From assembly GCF_029624655.1 (NCBI RefSeq), contig NZ_JARRSA010000014.1, forward strand, positions 33,570 to 97,569: 64,000 nucleotides of DNA. The letters run 5' to 3'. The number at the start of each line of letters is the position of its first letter. Position 1 is the stretch's first letter. The stretch comes from Roseicyclus salinarum. Its GTDB lineage: Bacteria > Pseudomonadota > Alphaproteobacteria > Rhodobacterales > Rhodobacteraceae. Both the position numbers and the translations under genes were made by a program. The notes beneath the pieces were generated by a model. That model was given only the letters and a program-made list of their open reading frames with translations, made no database searches and was not told where the DNA came from. Shown in pieces: positions 35,725 to 46,072 of this stretch.

Positions 35725-36630
35725 ATGACCACCCGCGCCGGTTTCGTCGCCCTGATCGGAGAGCCCAACGCGGGCAAGTCGACCCTTCTGAACCGCATGG
35801 TCGGCGCGAAGGTCTCGATCGTCACGCACAAGGTGCAGACGACCCGCACGCGCATCCGGGGCGTCGCGATGGAGGGCGAGGCGCAGCTGGTCTTCGTGGA
35901 TACCCCCGGCCTGTTCCAGCCGCGCAGGCGGCTCGACCGGGCGATGGTGGCCGCGGCATGGGGCGGGGCGGCGGACGCAGATGTCGTCGTCCTTCTGATC
36001 GAGGCGCATCGCGGTCTGACCGAGGGCGTCAGGGCGATCCTCGAGGCCCTGGACGAGAAGGCGAAGGGGCGCCGCGTGGCGCTCGCCATCAACAAGATCG
36101 ACCGCGTCGAGGCGCCGCGACTGCTGGCGCTGACCGAGGAGATGAACGAGGGCTTTGCCTTCGAGAAGACCTTCCTGATCTCGGCCGAGAAGGGCTATGG
36201 CGTCGACGACCTGCGCGCATGGCTTGCCGGCGCGGTGCCGGAGGGGCCCTGGCTCTACCCGGAGGACCAGATCGCCGACCTGCCGATGCGCATGATCGCC
36301 GCCGAGATGACGCGCGAGAAGCTGACGCTGCGGCTGCACCAGGAACTGCCCTACCAGCTGACCGTCGAAACCGAGAACTGGGAGGAGCGCAAGGACGGCT
36401 CGGCCCGGATCGACCAGGTGGTCTACGTGGCGCGCGACGGGCACAAGGGCATCATCCTGGGCAAGGGAGGCGAGACCATCAAGGCGGTGTCGAAGGCCGC
36501 CCGCGAGGAGCTGGAGCGCTTCCTCGACCGGCGGGTGCACCTGTTCCTGCAGGTGAAGGTCCGGCCGAACTGGCTGGAGGAGGCCGAGCGCTATTCGGAG
36601 ATGGGGCTGAACTTCCGCGACGGGAACTGA
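35725..36630 (+). CDS. era: GTPase Era
   Basis: Essential GTPase that binds 16S rRNA near its 3' end during 30S assembly. 301 residues: G1 GEPNAGKST, G2 region TTRTRIRG, G3 DTPGLF, G4 NKIDR, and G5 SAEKGYG. The KH RNA-binding domain at the C-terminus contains GHKGIILGKGGETIK. The start is ATG at 35725. It is immediately followed by the DUF1491 gene. Confidence 0.97.
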   Translation: MTTRAGFVALIGEPNAGKSTLLNRMVGAKVSIVTHKVQTTRTRIRGVAMEGEAQLVFVDTPGLFQPRRRLDRAMVAAAWGGAADADVVVLLIEAHRGLTEGVRAILEALDEKAKGRRVALAINKIDRVEAPRLLALTEEMNEGFAFEKTFLISAEKGYGVDDLRAWLAGAVPEGPWLYPEDQIADLPMRMIAAEMTREKLTLRLHQELPYQLTVETENWEERKDGSARIDQVVYVARDGHKGIILGKGGETIKAVSKAAREELERFLDRRVHLFLQVKVRPNWLEEAERYSEMGLNFRDGN

Positions 36631-36635
36631 ACGCG

Positions 36636-36965
36636 GTGGCGCGCCTGACCGCGGAGTTCTGGGTGCAGGCCTACCTCGCCCGGTTGCGCCTTGCCGACAT
36701 CCCGGCCTTCGTGGTGGCGCGGGGCGACGCGACGGCGGGCGCGGTCCTCGTGAAGCAGTCGCCGCTCGACGGAACGGCCTGCGCCTTCCAGCGGAGTTTC
36801 GATCCGGTGACGGGCGCGCGCGCCTGGATGGTGCTGGCCGAGGGCGAGGAGCGAGCGGTCGATGCCGCCATCGCCCGCCAGCGCGATTTCGACCCCGATC
36901 TCTGGGTGATCGAGGTCGAAGACCGTGCGGGGCGGCACCTTCTGGACGAGCCCGGCCTCGAGTGA
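36636..36965 (+). CDS. DUF1491 family protein
   Basis: 109 residues from GTG at 36636. ARLTAEFWVQAYLARLRLADIPAFVV in two parts, GARAWMVLAEGEE, and the C-terminal FDPDLWVIEVEDRAGRHLLDEPGL are the hallmarks of DUF1491. It is found after era in Rhodobacterales, six bases beyond its stop; function unknown. Confidence 0.86.
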   Translation: MARLTAEFWVQAYLARLRLADIPAFVVARGDATAGAVLVKQSPLDGTACAFQRSFDPVTGARAWMVLAEGEERAVDAAIARQRDFDPDLWVIEVEDRAGRHLLDEPGLE

Positions 36966-36967
36966 GC

Positions 36968-37585
36968 CTAGCGGTCCGCGAAGCGACCGATCGCGATCAT
37001 CACGAGGCCGCCGGCCAGCATCGCGCCCAGAAGCGTCGCGAGCGTCGCCGCCACCGGCCAGGGGCCGGCGATGGTGGGGTCCATGAACGGGTAGGGATAG
37101 ACGCCGTCGATCGTGCCCAGGCCGAGCGCGTAGGCGCCGTAGACCGAGGGCCAGAGCACGAAGGCCGGTAGATCGGCCCAGATCAGCCCGGTCTTGGGCG
37201 CGTGCCACAGCCACCACAAGAGGACCGCGGCGGGCACGACCGTGTGCAGGCCCCAGTCCGCCGCAAGGCCGATGCCGGTGGGGTTCCACATGGCTGACAG
37301 CATGACGTGGTAGACGACGCCCGTGACGACCGCCGACAGCGTCAGCGCGGCCAGAAGCGGCGCGCCCAGGCTACGCTTCTTCACAAGCGCAATCGTGACG
37401 AAGGCCACGAAGACGAGGAACGTCGTGAGAATGGTGAAGAAGCGCGACATGTCGATCAGCGTCTCGACCGGCCCGGTCCCGCGATACTGCATCAGGTAGA
37501 CCCACTGCGCCGCCAGCGAGAGCGCGGCGGCGACCGCGACCGCCAGCGCCTGCCGGCGCGCATGAAGGGGCAGGACGGGAAACAT
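36968..37585 (-). CDS. Pr6Pr family membrane protein
   Basis: 205 residues, six hydrophobic helices. The motif [13 protein letters not shown], the [11 protein letters not shown] segment and YPYPFMDP near the end mark the Pr6Pr (FAR-17a/AIG1-like) family of integral membrane proteins, function unknown in bacteria. It is inverted relative to era-DUF1491 and recO, splitting that run; its stop is two bases from the end of DUF1491. Confidence 0.82.
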   Translation of the reverse strand: MFPVLPLHARRQALAVAVAAALSLAAQWVYLMQYRGTGPVETLIDMSRFFTILTTFLVFVAFVTIALVKKRSLGAPLLAALTLSAVVTGVVYHVMLSAMWNPTGIGLAADWGLHTVVPAAVLLWWLWHAPKTGLIWADLPAFVLWPSVYGAYALGLGTIDGVYPYPFMDPTIAGPWPVAATLATLLGAMLAGGLVMIAIGRFADR

Positions 37586-37648
37586 GGCCGAAGCCTGCCA
37601 CGCACCCTGCGCATGGACAAGCCAAGGCGGCTTGCCGATAGTCCGCGC

Positions 37649-38389
37649 ATGGAATGGCGCGAGGACGGGATCCTGCTGGCGGTTCGGCGCCACGGCGAGA
37701 ATGCCGCGATCCTCGAGGTCTTCACCGAGGGGCACGGGCGTCATGTCGGCGTCGTGCCCGGCGGCGCGTCGCGGAAGATGGCGCCCGTCCTGCAGCCCGG
37801 CACCCAGCTGGACGTGACGTGGCGCGCGCGGCTGTCGGAGCATATCGGCAGCTTCCGGGTCGAGCCTGTGGCGTCGCGGGCGGCCGAGGTGATGGGCGAC
37901 CGCACGGCGCTTGCGGGTCTCGGGGCGGTCTGCGCGCTCCTGTCCTTCTGCCTGCCGGAACGCGCGCCCTATCCCGCGCTCCATGCCAGGACCCTCGCGG
38001 TCCTCGACGGTCTGGGCGCCGAGCGCTGGGCCGAGGCGTATCTCGGCTGGGAACTGGCGCTGCTGTCCGAGATGGGCTTCGGCCTCAGCCTCGATCACTG
38101 CGCCGTCACCGGCTCGACGCAGGATCTCGCCTACATCTCGCCAAGGACGGGCCGGGCCGTGTCGCGGGCGGGCGCGGGCGACTATGCCGACAGGCTCCTG
38201 CCGTTTCCGCCCTGCCTTGCGGGCATGTCCGGCAGCAGCGCCGACGAACTGGTCGCCGCGCTGCGCACAACGGGCCATTTCCTCGAAAACCACCTTGCGC
38301 CCTCGCTTGGCGAGCGTCCGCTGCCACCGGCGCGCGCAAGGCTCGTCGACCTGATCGCGCGGGTCGCTCAGAAGGGCGACAGCGGATAG
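37649..38389 (+). CDS. recO: DNA repair protein RecO
   Basis: RecF-pathway mediator that anneals ssDNA and loads RecA. 246 residues. The N-terminal OB fold has [30 protein letters not shown] in two parts; [37 protein letters not shown] and the C-terminal [16 protein letters not shown] match RecO. The start at 37649 is divergent from Pr6Pr (63 bp). Its 3' end overlaps thpR by 22 bp tail-to-tail. Confidence 0.94.
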   Translation: MEWREDGILLAVRRHGENAAILEVFTEGHGRHVGVVPGGASRKMAPVLQPGTQLDVTWRARLSEHIGSFRVEPVASRAAEVMGDRTALAGLGAVCALLSFCLPERAPYPALHARTLAVLDGLGAERWAEAYLGWELALLSEMGFGLSLDHCAVTGSTQDLAYISPRTGRAVSRAGAGDYADRLLPFPPCLAGMSGSSADELVAALRTTGHFLENHLAPSLGERPLPPARARLVDLIARVAQKGDSG

Positions 38390-38910
38390 CTTTCCAGGGG
38401 TTCGTGCAGCGCGCCGCCCGGCTGCAGCGTCGAGCGGTAGAGCACCAGTTCGGTCGCCGTGAAGCCGGGAATGTCGACCGGCATCCCCAGCGCCGCGGCC
38501 ATGCGGTCGCGCGCCGGGCCGCCTGGCTGCCGGTTGGAACGCATCAGCGTGACATGCGGGCGAAAGCGCCGTCGGGGCAGCGCCGCCCCTGCCATGCGCG
38601 CGATGCGTTCGACCTTGGCCTGAAGCGCGGCGAGCCCGTCGTCGTGCAGGACGGACACGAAGGCGAGGCCCCGCTCCATCTCGGCGAAGGTGTCGAGGCC
38701 GCCGAAGGCGATTTCGGCGACCGGCAGGCGCGTGGCAGATAGCGTCTCGTCCATGTCGGCCAGAACCTCCTCGCCGACCTCGCCGAGGAAGGCGAGGGTC
38801 AGGTGCAGATTGTCCTCGGGGACGGGGCGGCCGGTGGGCAGGCGCGACTGGACCTCGAGCATGGCCGTGGCCGTGTCCTCGGGCATCGGAATGGCCAGGA
38901 ACGCGCGCAT
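38368..38910 (-). CDS. thpR: RNA 2',3'-cyclic phosphodiesterase
   Basis: 2H phosphoesterase (LigT/ThpR family) that opens 2',3'-cyclic phosphates on RNA. 180 residues. The two H-x-T motifs are His36-Thr38 in [12 protein letters not shown] and His119-Thr121 in [10 protein letters not shown] took ATG at 38910 over one eight codons upstream because [10 protein letters not shown] is the conserved start and the longer form overlaps the upstream gene. It follows the NAD-dependent reductase by 10 bp. Confidence 0.9.
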   Translation of the reverse strand: MRAFLAIPMPEDTATAMLEVQSRLPTGRPVPEDNLHLTLAFLGEVGEEVLADMDETLSATRLPVAEIAFGGLDTFAEMERGLAFVSVLHDDGLAALQAKVERIARMAGAALPRRRFRPHVTLMRSNRQPGGPARDRMAAALGMPVDIPGFTATELVLYRSTLQPGGALHEPLESYPLSPF

Positions 38911-38920
38911 TGCGGGCCGG

Positions 38921-39928
38921 TCAGCGTTGCGCAATCACCGCGTCGGCCGCGCGGTCGATGGCCGCAAGCGGAGCGGCGAAGGAGATCCCGAGGATCTCGC
39001 GCGCCCTTGCGTTGTCGAACTGCGGCGCCGCGCCGACCGAGGGCAGGGCGCTGCGGATGGAGCGGTCGAAGGGCGCCATGAGCCGCAGAAGCGCCTTGGG
39101 CGCGACCCGCGTGGCGATCCTTCGGTCGGGGTGGCGCGCGGCGAGATGCTGGGCGATGCGCGGCATCGTCATGGTGCCGTTCGACCCGATGAAGCGGTGG
39201 CCGATGCTTTCGGGCCGTTCAAGCGCCGCGACGTGCATCGCCGAGATGTCCGCCACGTCCACCACACCGAACCCGATGTCGGGTTGCATCGGGTCCTTCG
39301 CCGCGAGAATGCGCTCGATCAGCGACAGCGACGTGCCGTAGTGCCGGTCGAGCGGCTCGCCGAGGACCAGCGCGGGGTTGATCGTGGTCAGCTGCATTTC
39401 GGGATGCGCGGCCGCGAAGTCCCACGCCGCGCGTTCTGCCAGCGTCTTGGACCTGTAATAGGCGCTGGCCTTGGGGTGGTCGGTGTCGCTCCAGTCCTGT
39501 TCGGTGTAGGCGCCGCGCTTGTCCGTGGCCTCGATGGCGACGACCGAGGAGGTCAGCACCACGCGCGTGACGCCCGCCGCCTGCGCGGCCCTGAGCGCGC
39601 GAAGCGTCCCGTCGACGGCGGGGCGGACGATGTCGTCCTCGTTCTTCGGCTGGACCATCGGAAAGGGCGAGGCCGTGTGCAGAAGCGCGTCCGCGCCGGC
39701 CATGGCCTCGGTCCAGCCGTCGTCCCGGCCAAGGTCGAGTTCCACGAAGCCGAGCCGGTCGAGCGCGGCCGCATCGCTCAGGCGGGGGCGAAGCGCGTCG
39801 CGCACCTCGTCGGCCCGCGAGAGCTTGCGCAGCGATCCGCGCACCTCGTAGCCCGCTTCCAGCAGGTCCAGCGCGATGCGCTTGGCGATGAAGCCGGTGA
39901 TACCGGTCAGAACGACGAGCTTCGTCAT
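38921..39928 (-). CDS. NAD(P)-dependent aldehyde/flavonol-type reductase (extended SDR)
   Basis: 335 residues of the dihydroflavonol-4-reductase-like extended short-chain dehydrogenase group. Cofactor motif LTGITGFIAKRIAL at the N-terminus, LLHTASPFP, VVLTSSVVAIE, and catalytic YYRSKTLAE (Tyr-x-x-x-Lys). Bacterial members often reduce aldehydes or hydroxy-ketones; the substrate is not known. Thirty-odd bp upstream begins the mcd operon end; likely expressed with thpR. Confidence 0.82.
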   Translation of the reverse strand: MTKLVVLTGITGFIAKRIALDLLEAGYEVRGSLRKLSRADEVRDALRPRLSDAAALDRLGFVELDLGRDDGWTEAMAGADALLHTASPFPMVQPKNEDDIVRPAVDGTLRALRAAQAAGVTRVVLTSSVVAIEATDKRGAYTEQDWSDTDHPKASAYYRSKTLAERAAWDFAAAHPEMQLTTINPALVLGEPLDRHYGTSLSLIERILAAKDPMQPDIGFGVVDVADISAMHVAALERPESIGHRFIGSNGTMTMPRIAQHLAARHPDRRIATRVAPKALLRLMAPFDRSIRSALPSVGAAPQFDNARAREILGISFAAPLAAIDRAADAVIAQR

Positions 39929-40006
39929 GCGCAGCCTCCTTCAGGGGAATGCAGCACAGATGGGGCCCCTTCCGGCGGGATCAACCGGTCCCGTCGCGCG
40001 GACCGG

Positions 40007-41692
40007 TCAGCCCAGCAGCCTGCGCGCGATCACCTGCGCCTGGATCTCGGCCGCGCCTTCGAAGATGTTGAGGATGCGCGCGTCGCACAGGATGCGGGAG
40101 ATCGCGTATTCCAGCGCGAAGCCGTTGCCGCCGTGGATCTGCAGGGCGTTGTCCGCGCAGGCCCATGCGACGCGGGCCCCCAGCAGCTTCGCCATCCCGG
40201 CCTCGAGGTCGCAGCGGCGGTCGTTATCCTTCTCCCACGCGGAGAAATAGGTGAGCTGGCGGGCCACCATGATCTCGACGGCCATCATGGCAAGCTTGCC
40301 GGACACGCGGGGAAACTCGATCAGGGCCTTGCCGAACTGCTTGCGGTCGCCGGCATACCTGAGGCCCTCGTCCAGCGCGGACTGCGCCACGCCGATGGCG
40401 CGCGCCGCCGTCTGGATACGGGCGCTTTCGAAGGTATGCATCAGCTGCTTGAAGCCCTGGCCTTCCTCGCCGCCCAGAAGGTTCTCGCCCTTCACCTTGA
40501 AATCGTCGAAATTGACCGTGTATTCCTTCATGCCCCGGTAGCCGAGCACCTCGATCTCGCCGCCCGAGATGCCCGCGTCCTGCCAAGGCGCCTCGTCGGT
40601 GCCGGGCGTCTTCTCGGCAAGGAACATCGACAGGCCCGTGTAGTCGGTCGTGTCGGGAACGGTCCGGGCCAGCACAGTCATCACATGGGTGCGGGCGGCA
40701 TGGGTGATCCAGGTCTTGTTGCCGTTCACGATCCAGTCGCCGTCCGCGTCGCGGACGGCCCGCGTCCTCAACGCGCCGAGGTCCGATCCGGTGTTGGGCT
40801 CGGTGAACACGGCGGTCGGAAGGATCTCGCCGCTGGCGAGGCCGGGAAGCCACTTCTGCTTCTGCTCCTCGGTGCCGCCCGCGATGATCAGCTCGGCCGC
40901 GATCTCCGAGCGCGTCCCGAGCGATCCGACGCCGATGTAGCCGCGCGACAGCTCTTCCGAGACGACGCACATCGACGCCTTCGACATGCCGAGGCCGCCG
41001 TATTCCTCGGGGATCGTCAGGCCGAAGACGCCCATCTCGGAAAGCTCCTCGATGATCTCCATCGGGATCAGCTCGTCCTTGAGGTGCCACTCGTGCGCGT
41101 GGGGGATAACGCGATCGACCGAGTAGCGGCGGAACTGCTCGCGGATCATCTCCAACTCGTCGTCAAGGCCGGTGCGCCCGACGGTGATCTCGGCGGAGCG
41201 CTCCTGCATCAGCTCCACGAGGCGGCTGCGCGCGGCCTGCGTGTTGCCCGACCGCATCAGGGTCATGACCTCGGCCGTCGTCAGGGCGCGCTCGTCCTCC
41301 TGCGTCAGGCCCATGTCCTGCAGCCGCAGGATCTCGCCCTGGCTCATGGGCAGGCCGCCCTGGATCTGCGACAGGTATTCCCCGAAGGCGATCTGCTGGA
41401 TCAGCTGTTCGACCTCACCGAATGTGCCCTCCTTCTCCAGCCGCTCGGCCCAGCCCTGCATCTGGCGCAGCGCCTCGACGTAGGTGGCGAGCCACGCAAG
41501 CCCGTGCGCCGCCGTCTGGTTCATCTCGAGCAGGCGGCCCGAGACGCGGCCATCCTCGCTGACTTCCGCGCGCACCCGGTCGGTTGCGCGTGCGAGCAGG
41601 GTCTCGGCGGGGGCCACGGCGGCACCGGTCAGCGCCAGCAGGTCCGGCAGGATCACGGGGCTCTCCTGGAGCGGCTGTCCGTCACGGGGCAT
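40007..41692 (-). CDS. mcd: (2S)-methylsuccinyl-CoA dehydrogenase
   Basis: Flavoprotein that oxidises (2S)-methylsuccinyl-CoA to mesaconyl-CoA in the ethylmalonyl-CoA pathway of acetyl-CoA assimilation. 561 residues, much longer than the ~380 of ordinary acyl-CoA dehydrogenases. The first ~165 residues form the extra helical N-terminal region characteristic of Mcd (ILPDLLALTGAAVAP, then NQTAAHGLAWLATYVEALRQM). The dehydrogenase fold follows, with FTEPNTGSDLGAL, WITHAARTH, ARIQTAARAIGVAQ, and the C-terminal QIHGGNGFALEY...FEGAAEIQ. A GAAGGAG site precedes the ATG. Electrons pass to ETF, whose genes are at 53.9 kb and 7.4 kb (ETF-QO). Confidence 0.88.
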   Translation of the reverse strand: MPRDGQPLQESPVILPDLLALTGAAVAPAETLLARATDRVRAEVSEDGRVSGRLLEMNQTAAHGLAWLATYVEALRQMQGWAERLEKEGTFGEVEQLIQQIAFGEYLSQIQGGLPMSQGEILRLQDMGLTQEDERALTTAEVMTLMRSGNTQAARSRLVELMQERSAEITVGRTGLDDELEMIREQFRRYSVDRVIPHAHEWHLKDELIPMEIIEELSEMGVFGLTIPEEYGGLGMSKASMCVVSEELSRGYIGVGSLGTRSEIAAELIIAGGTEEQKQKWLPGLASGEILPTAVFTEPNTGSDLGALRTRAVRDADGDWIVNGNKTWITHAARTHVMTVLARTVPDTTDYTGLSMFLAEKTPGTDEAPWQDAGISGGEIEVLGYRGMKEYTVNFDDFKVKGENLLGGEEGQGFKQLMHTFESARIQTAARAIGVAQSALDEGLRYAGDRKQFGKALIEFPRVSGKLAMMAVEIMVARQLTYFSAWEKDNDRRCDLEAGMAKLLGARVAWACADNALQIHGGNGFALEYAISRILCDARILNIFEGAAEIQAQVIARRLLG

Positions 41693-41869
41693 GGTCGGTC
41701 TCCTTCGCTCGAAGTCGTCTGTCGCATCTGGGCGAGGACTTAGTGCCTTCGCAGGTGCAGAGCAACAAAAATGCCCTGAGTTGTTACGTCGCGCACGAAA
41801 ATGTCGCGATCATTTTTGCGCTGCAGCGTCCCTCGCGCCGGGATATGAACCTCGGCGAAGGGGACGAAC

Positions 41870-42643
41870 ATGCTTCAGGACAGTCTTGCACTCATGCCGC
41901 TCTGGGCCTTCGCGGCCGCCTGCGGGGTCACGCTTGCCGCCGGTTTCGTCAAGGGCGCGGTCGGCTTCGCGATGCCGCTCATCATGATCTCGGGGCTGTC
42001 GCTGTTCATCGACCCGCTCATCGCGGTGGCGGGCATCATCCTGCCCATCGTGATGTCGAACCTTCTTCAGGCTCTGCGCTTCGGACTGCCCGAGGTGAAG
42101 GCGGCGGTCGTGGAATACTGGCGCTACATCCTCATCGTCTGCCTTGCCATCGTGATCGTCGCGCAGTTCATCAACGTGGTGCCCGAGCGGACGTTCTACC
42201 TGATCCTCGGCGTGCCCGTGGTGCTTCTGTCGCTGATCCAGCTTTTTGGCGTCCGGTTCCACATCCCGCCGCACCGCCGGCGCTTCTCGGAGTGGGTGGT
42301 GGCCCTTTTCGCGGGCTCGCTCGGCGGGCTGACGGGGACGTGGGGACCGCCGACGGTTCTCTATCTCATCGCGCTCGACACGCCCAAGGCGAAGCAGTTC
42401 CTGGTGCAGGGCGTCGTCTACGGCCTCGGGTCGGTGAGCCTGCTTGCGGGTCACGTCCAGTCGGGGGTCCTGAACGTCGTCACGCTGCCGTTCTCGGCGG
42501 CGTTGCTGATCCCGGCCTTCCTTGGAATGCAGCTGGGCTTCCGCATGTCCGACCGCCTCAACCCGGACGTGTTCCGCAAGGTCACGCTGGTCGTTCTGGC
42601 CGTCGCGGGCGCGAACCTCGTGCGCCGCGGGCTGATGGGCTGA
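41870..42643 (+). CDS. TauE/SafE family permease
   Basis: 257 residues, eight hydrophobic segments in two homologous halves. GFVKGAVGFAMPLIMI and GSLGGLTGTWGPPTVLYLIAL are the paired TauE/SafE motifs. Members export sulfite, sulfoacetate or other organic anions, but the substrate here is unknown. GAAGGGGA precedes the ATG. Divergent from mcd over a 177-bp gap; that gap is AT-richer near 41760-41820 but I saw no clear operator. Confidence 0.87.
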   Translation: MLQDSLALMPLWAFAAACGVTLAAGFVKGAVGFAMPLIMISGLSLFIDPLIAVAGIILPIVMSNLLQALRFGLPEVKAAVVEYWRYILIVCLAIVIVAQFINVVPERTFYLILGVPVVLLSLIQLFGVRFHIPPHRRRFSEWVVALFAGSLGGLTGTWGPPTVLYLIALDTPKAKQFLVQGVVYGLGSVSLLAGHVQSGVLNVVTLPFSAALLIPAFLGMQLGFRMSDRLNPDVFRKVTLVVLAVAGANLVRRGLMG

Positions 42644-42647
42644 CGTC

Positions 42648-43223
42648 TCAGGAGGTGAAGCCCGTCTGGCATTCCGCCAGCACCGGCGCGGCCATGTCCG
42701 GCGGCACGACCTCGAACACGACGTGGAACAGTTCCGACGCGCCGGCATGGGCGCTGAAGGTCCATGTGCCGGTCACAAGTTCCTGCGGCACGTCGAAGGA
42801 AAAGCCGGTGAGATTGAAGTCGCCGTCGCCCAGCCGCGTGGTCCAGCGCTCCACCTCGATGCCGCTTCCGGGAAAGGGGGGATGCGTCACGGTGATCGTC
42901 ACGGGGTCGTGCGTCATGCCGTCGGGTGCGCGGCTGAGCACGCCGAAGCCCACGTCGAGCGCGGCTGGCACCACGTTTTGGGCGAAGCGGATGCGCGGCA
43001 GGTCGGGGACGATGTTGATGACGCCCGACGCCGTTTCGGGGGCGTCCTCGGTGCGAACGGGATCCTCAGCGCAGTAGATGCCGAAGACCAGCTCTGCGAT
43101 CAGGTCGGGATCGATCCGGACCAGCCCGCCGTCCGCCACGTCCTGCGAACGCGCGGCCGTGACGCCGGGCGGCATGACCAGCGCGGCGCAAAGGGTCAGG
43201 ACTTGCAGCAGGACGTGTCGCAT
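42648..43223 (-). CDS. DUF3859 family exported protein
   Basis: 191 residues. N-terminal signal sequence (HVLLQVLTLCAALVMPPGVTAARSQ); the mature region has GFGVLSRAPDG, VTITVTHPPFPGSGIEVERW in parts and GTWTFSAHAG. The beta-sandwich pattern matches DUF3859, seen in Rhodobacterales. A ligand is not known. Convergent with TauE (four-base gap). Confidence 0.75.
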   Translation of the reverse strand: MRHVLLQVLTLCAALVMPPGVTAARSQDVADGGLVRIDPDLIAELVFGIYCAEDPVRTEDAPETASGVINIVPDLPRIRFAQNVVPAALDVGFGVLSRAPDGMTHDPVTITVTHPPFPGSGIEVERWTTRLGDGDFNLTGFSFDVPQELVTGTWTFSAHAGASELFHVVFEVVPPDMAAPVLAECQTGFTS

Positions 43224-43356
43224 GGGGCATTCCGGTTCGCCGGGAAGGCACGCGCCGGTCAGTGTAGCAGGCCCGCCGTCTCCGGCAAATGCGCCGCCCC
43301 CCGCGGTCATGACGAAAGGCGCGCCCGCCGCGCCCCCCCGGGACGTGAACCGTCCG

Positions 43357-44955
<1,599 letters not shown>

Positions 44956-45100
44956 GCTTGTCGCTCCTGGGCCGTATCGCGGCCGTCACCGCCTGGGGTC
45001 ATGTCCGCCGGCCGATAACCTCCGGCAGGCATCGACTGGCCGTATAACATGGCGGTTTTGCGGATGAACAGGATGCTTTCGCACAGTTAGCGCAACCATT

Positions 45101-45117
45101 GCGAAATTTTATTTCGC
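45101..45117. promoter_or_regulatory. Perfect palindrome upstream of pckA
   Basis: GCGAAAT-ttt-ATTTCGC, 7-bp arms with a 3-base spacer, 146 bp upstream of the pckA start. Another TTTCGC lies 23 bases towards pckA (45078-45083). The size and symmetry suit a LacI- or GntR-type operator; no regulator can be named. Confidence 0.45.
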
Positions 45118-45315
45118 GCCACCCGGGGCCTCGCGCCGGAAAAACGGCGGAAAAGTGTCGGGATCGAGGCGGGATCGTGGCGGCCCTTGGGTCATTTGAA
45201 GGCCTGCCGGGGCTCGGCTTCATTCGATGTTAAGGCAACACGAACCAAGTTTTAAGCTGTCATGCCGCGCGATTCGACAGTTTGAGATTGATTCTTGAAC
45301 CTGGAAAACCGACAA

Positions 45316-45342
45316 TGCCCGAAAAAACAAGATATTCGGGCA
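45316..45342 (+). promoter_or_regulatory. Inverted repeat in the chvI leader
   Basis: TGCCCGAA (45316-45323) and TTCGGGCA (45335-45342), 8-bp arms with an A-rich 11-base spacer, ending 16 bases before the chvI ATG and just ahead of its AAGGAAA ribosome binding site. It could be a binding site for ChvI itself or an RNA hairpin that limits initiation. Confidence 0.45.
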
Positions 45343-45358
45343 GTACAAGGAAACAGCG

Positions 45359-46060
45359 ATGCCGAGGATTGCACTCGTCGACGACGACAGGAACATCCTG
45401 ACGTCCGTGTCCATGACGCTCGAAGCCGAAGGCTTCGATGTCGAAACCTACAATGACGGCCAGTCGGCGCTCGACGCCTTCAACCGCCGCCTCCCCGATC
45501 TTGGTGTGTTCGACATCAAGATGCCGCGCATGGACGGGATGGACCTGCTTCAGCGCCTGCGCCAGAAGTCGAAGCTCCCGGTGATCTTCCTGACCTCGAA
45601 GGATGACGAGATCGACGAGCTCATGGGCCTGCGCATGGGCGCAGACGACTACGTCCGCAAGCCGTTCTCGCAGCGCCTTCTGGTCGAGCGCATCCGCTCC
45701 ATCCTCCGCCGGCAGGAGGCGATCGCCTCGGACGCCGCCGGCACGCCCGAGGAAAGCGCGGTGATGCAGCGCGGCAACCTTTCGATGGACCCGCTGCGCC
45801 ACGCGGTGACGTGGAAGGGGCGCGACGTGTCGCTGACCGTGACCGAATTCCTGCTGCTGCAGGCGCTCGCGCAGCGTCCGGGCTTCGTCAAGAGCCGGGA
45901 CCAGCTGATGGACGTCGCCTACGACGAGCAGGTTTATGTCGACGATCGCACCATCGACAGCCATATCAAGCGTCTGCGCAAGAAGATGCGCGCCGTGGAC
46001 GACGACTTCTCGGCGATCGAGACGCTCTACGGGATCGGTTATCGCTACAACGAGGAATAG
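45359..46060 (+). CDS. chvI: ChvI-type two-component response regulator
   Basis: OmpR/PhoB-family regulator paired with ChvG; in alphaproteobacteria the pair responds to acid and cell-envelope stress. 233 residues. Receiver domain with acidic pocket ALVDDDRN, phospho-acceptor Asp52 in [12 protein letters not shown], and [18 protein letters not shown]-terminal winged helix with [16 protein letters not shown] and [16 protein letters not shown]. The [19 protein letters not shown] start is ChvI-like. Followed 12 bp later by chvG. Confidence 0.95.
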   Translation: MPRIALVDDDRNILTSVSMTLEAEGFDVETYNDGQSALDAFNRRLPDLGVFDIKMPRMDGMDLLQRLRQKSKLPVIFLTSKDDEIDELMGLRMGADDYVRKPFSQRLLVERIRSILRRQEAIASDAAGTPEESAVMQRGNLSMDPLRHAVTWKGRDVSLTVTEFLLLQALAQRPGFVKSRDQLMDVAYDEQVYVDDRTIDSHIKRLRKKMRAVDDDFSAIETLYGIGYRYNEE

Positions 46061-46072
46061 GGTTCGACGCAG

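Larger units (their letters stand above)
44956..45358. promoter_or_regulatory. 403-bp regulatory gap between pckA and chvI
   Basis: The longest gap in the window and, between about 45070 and 45350, noticeably richer in A/T than its surroundings. It holds no convincing gene. It must carry the divergent pckA and chvI promoters. Two perfect inverted repeats stand out (45101-45117 and 45316-45342), plus TTTCGC and GTTAGCGCAAC near 45078-45096, which could be further half-sites. Confidence 0.6.

Noticed and set aside
38690..41743. A 1017-codon open frame on the plus strand opposite mcd and the reductase gene
   Set aside because: It is the mirror of real minus-strand genes in a GC-rich genome; its translation is low-complexity, Arg/Gly-rich and without motifs, while mcd on the other strand is complete.
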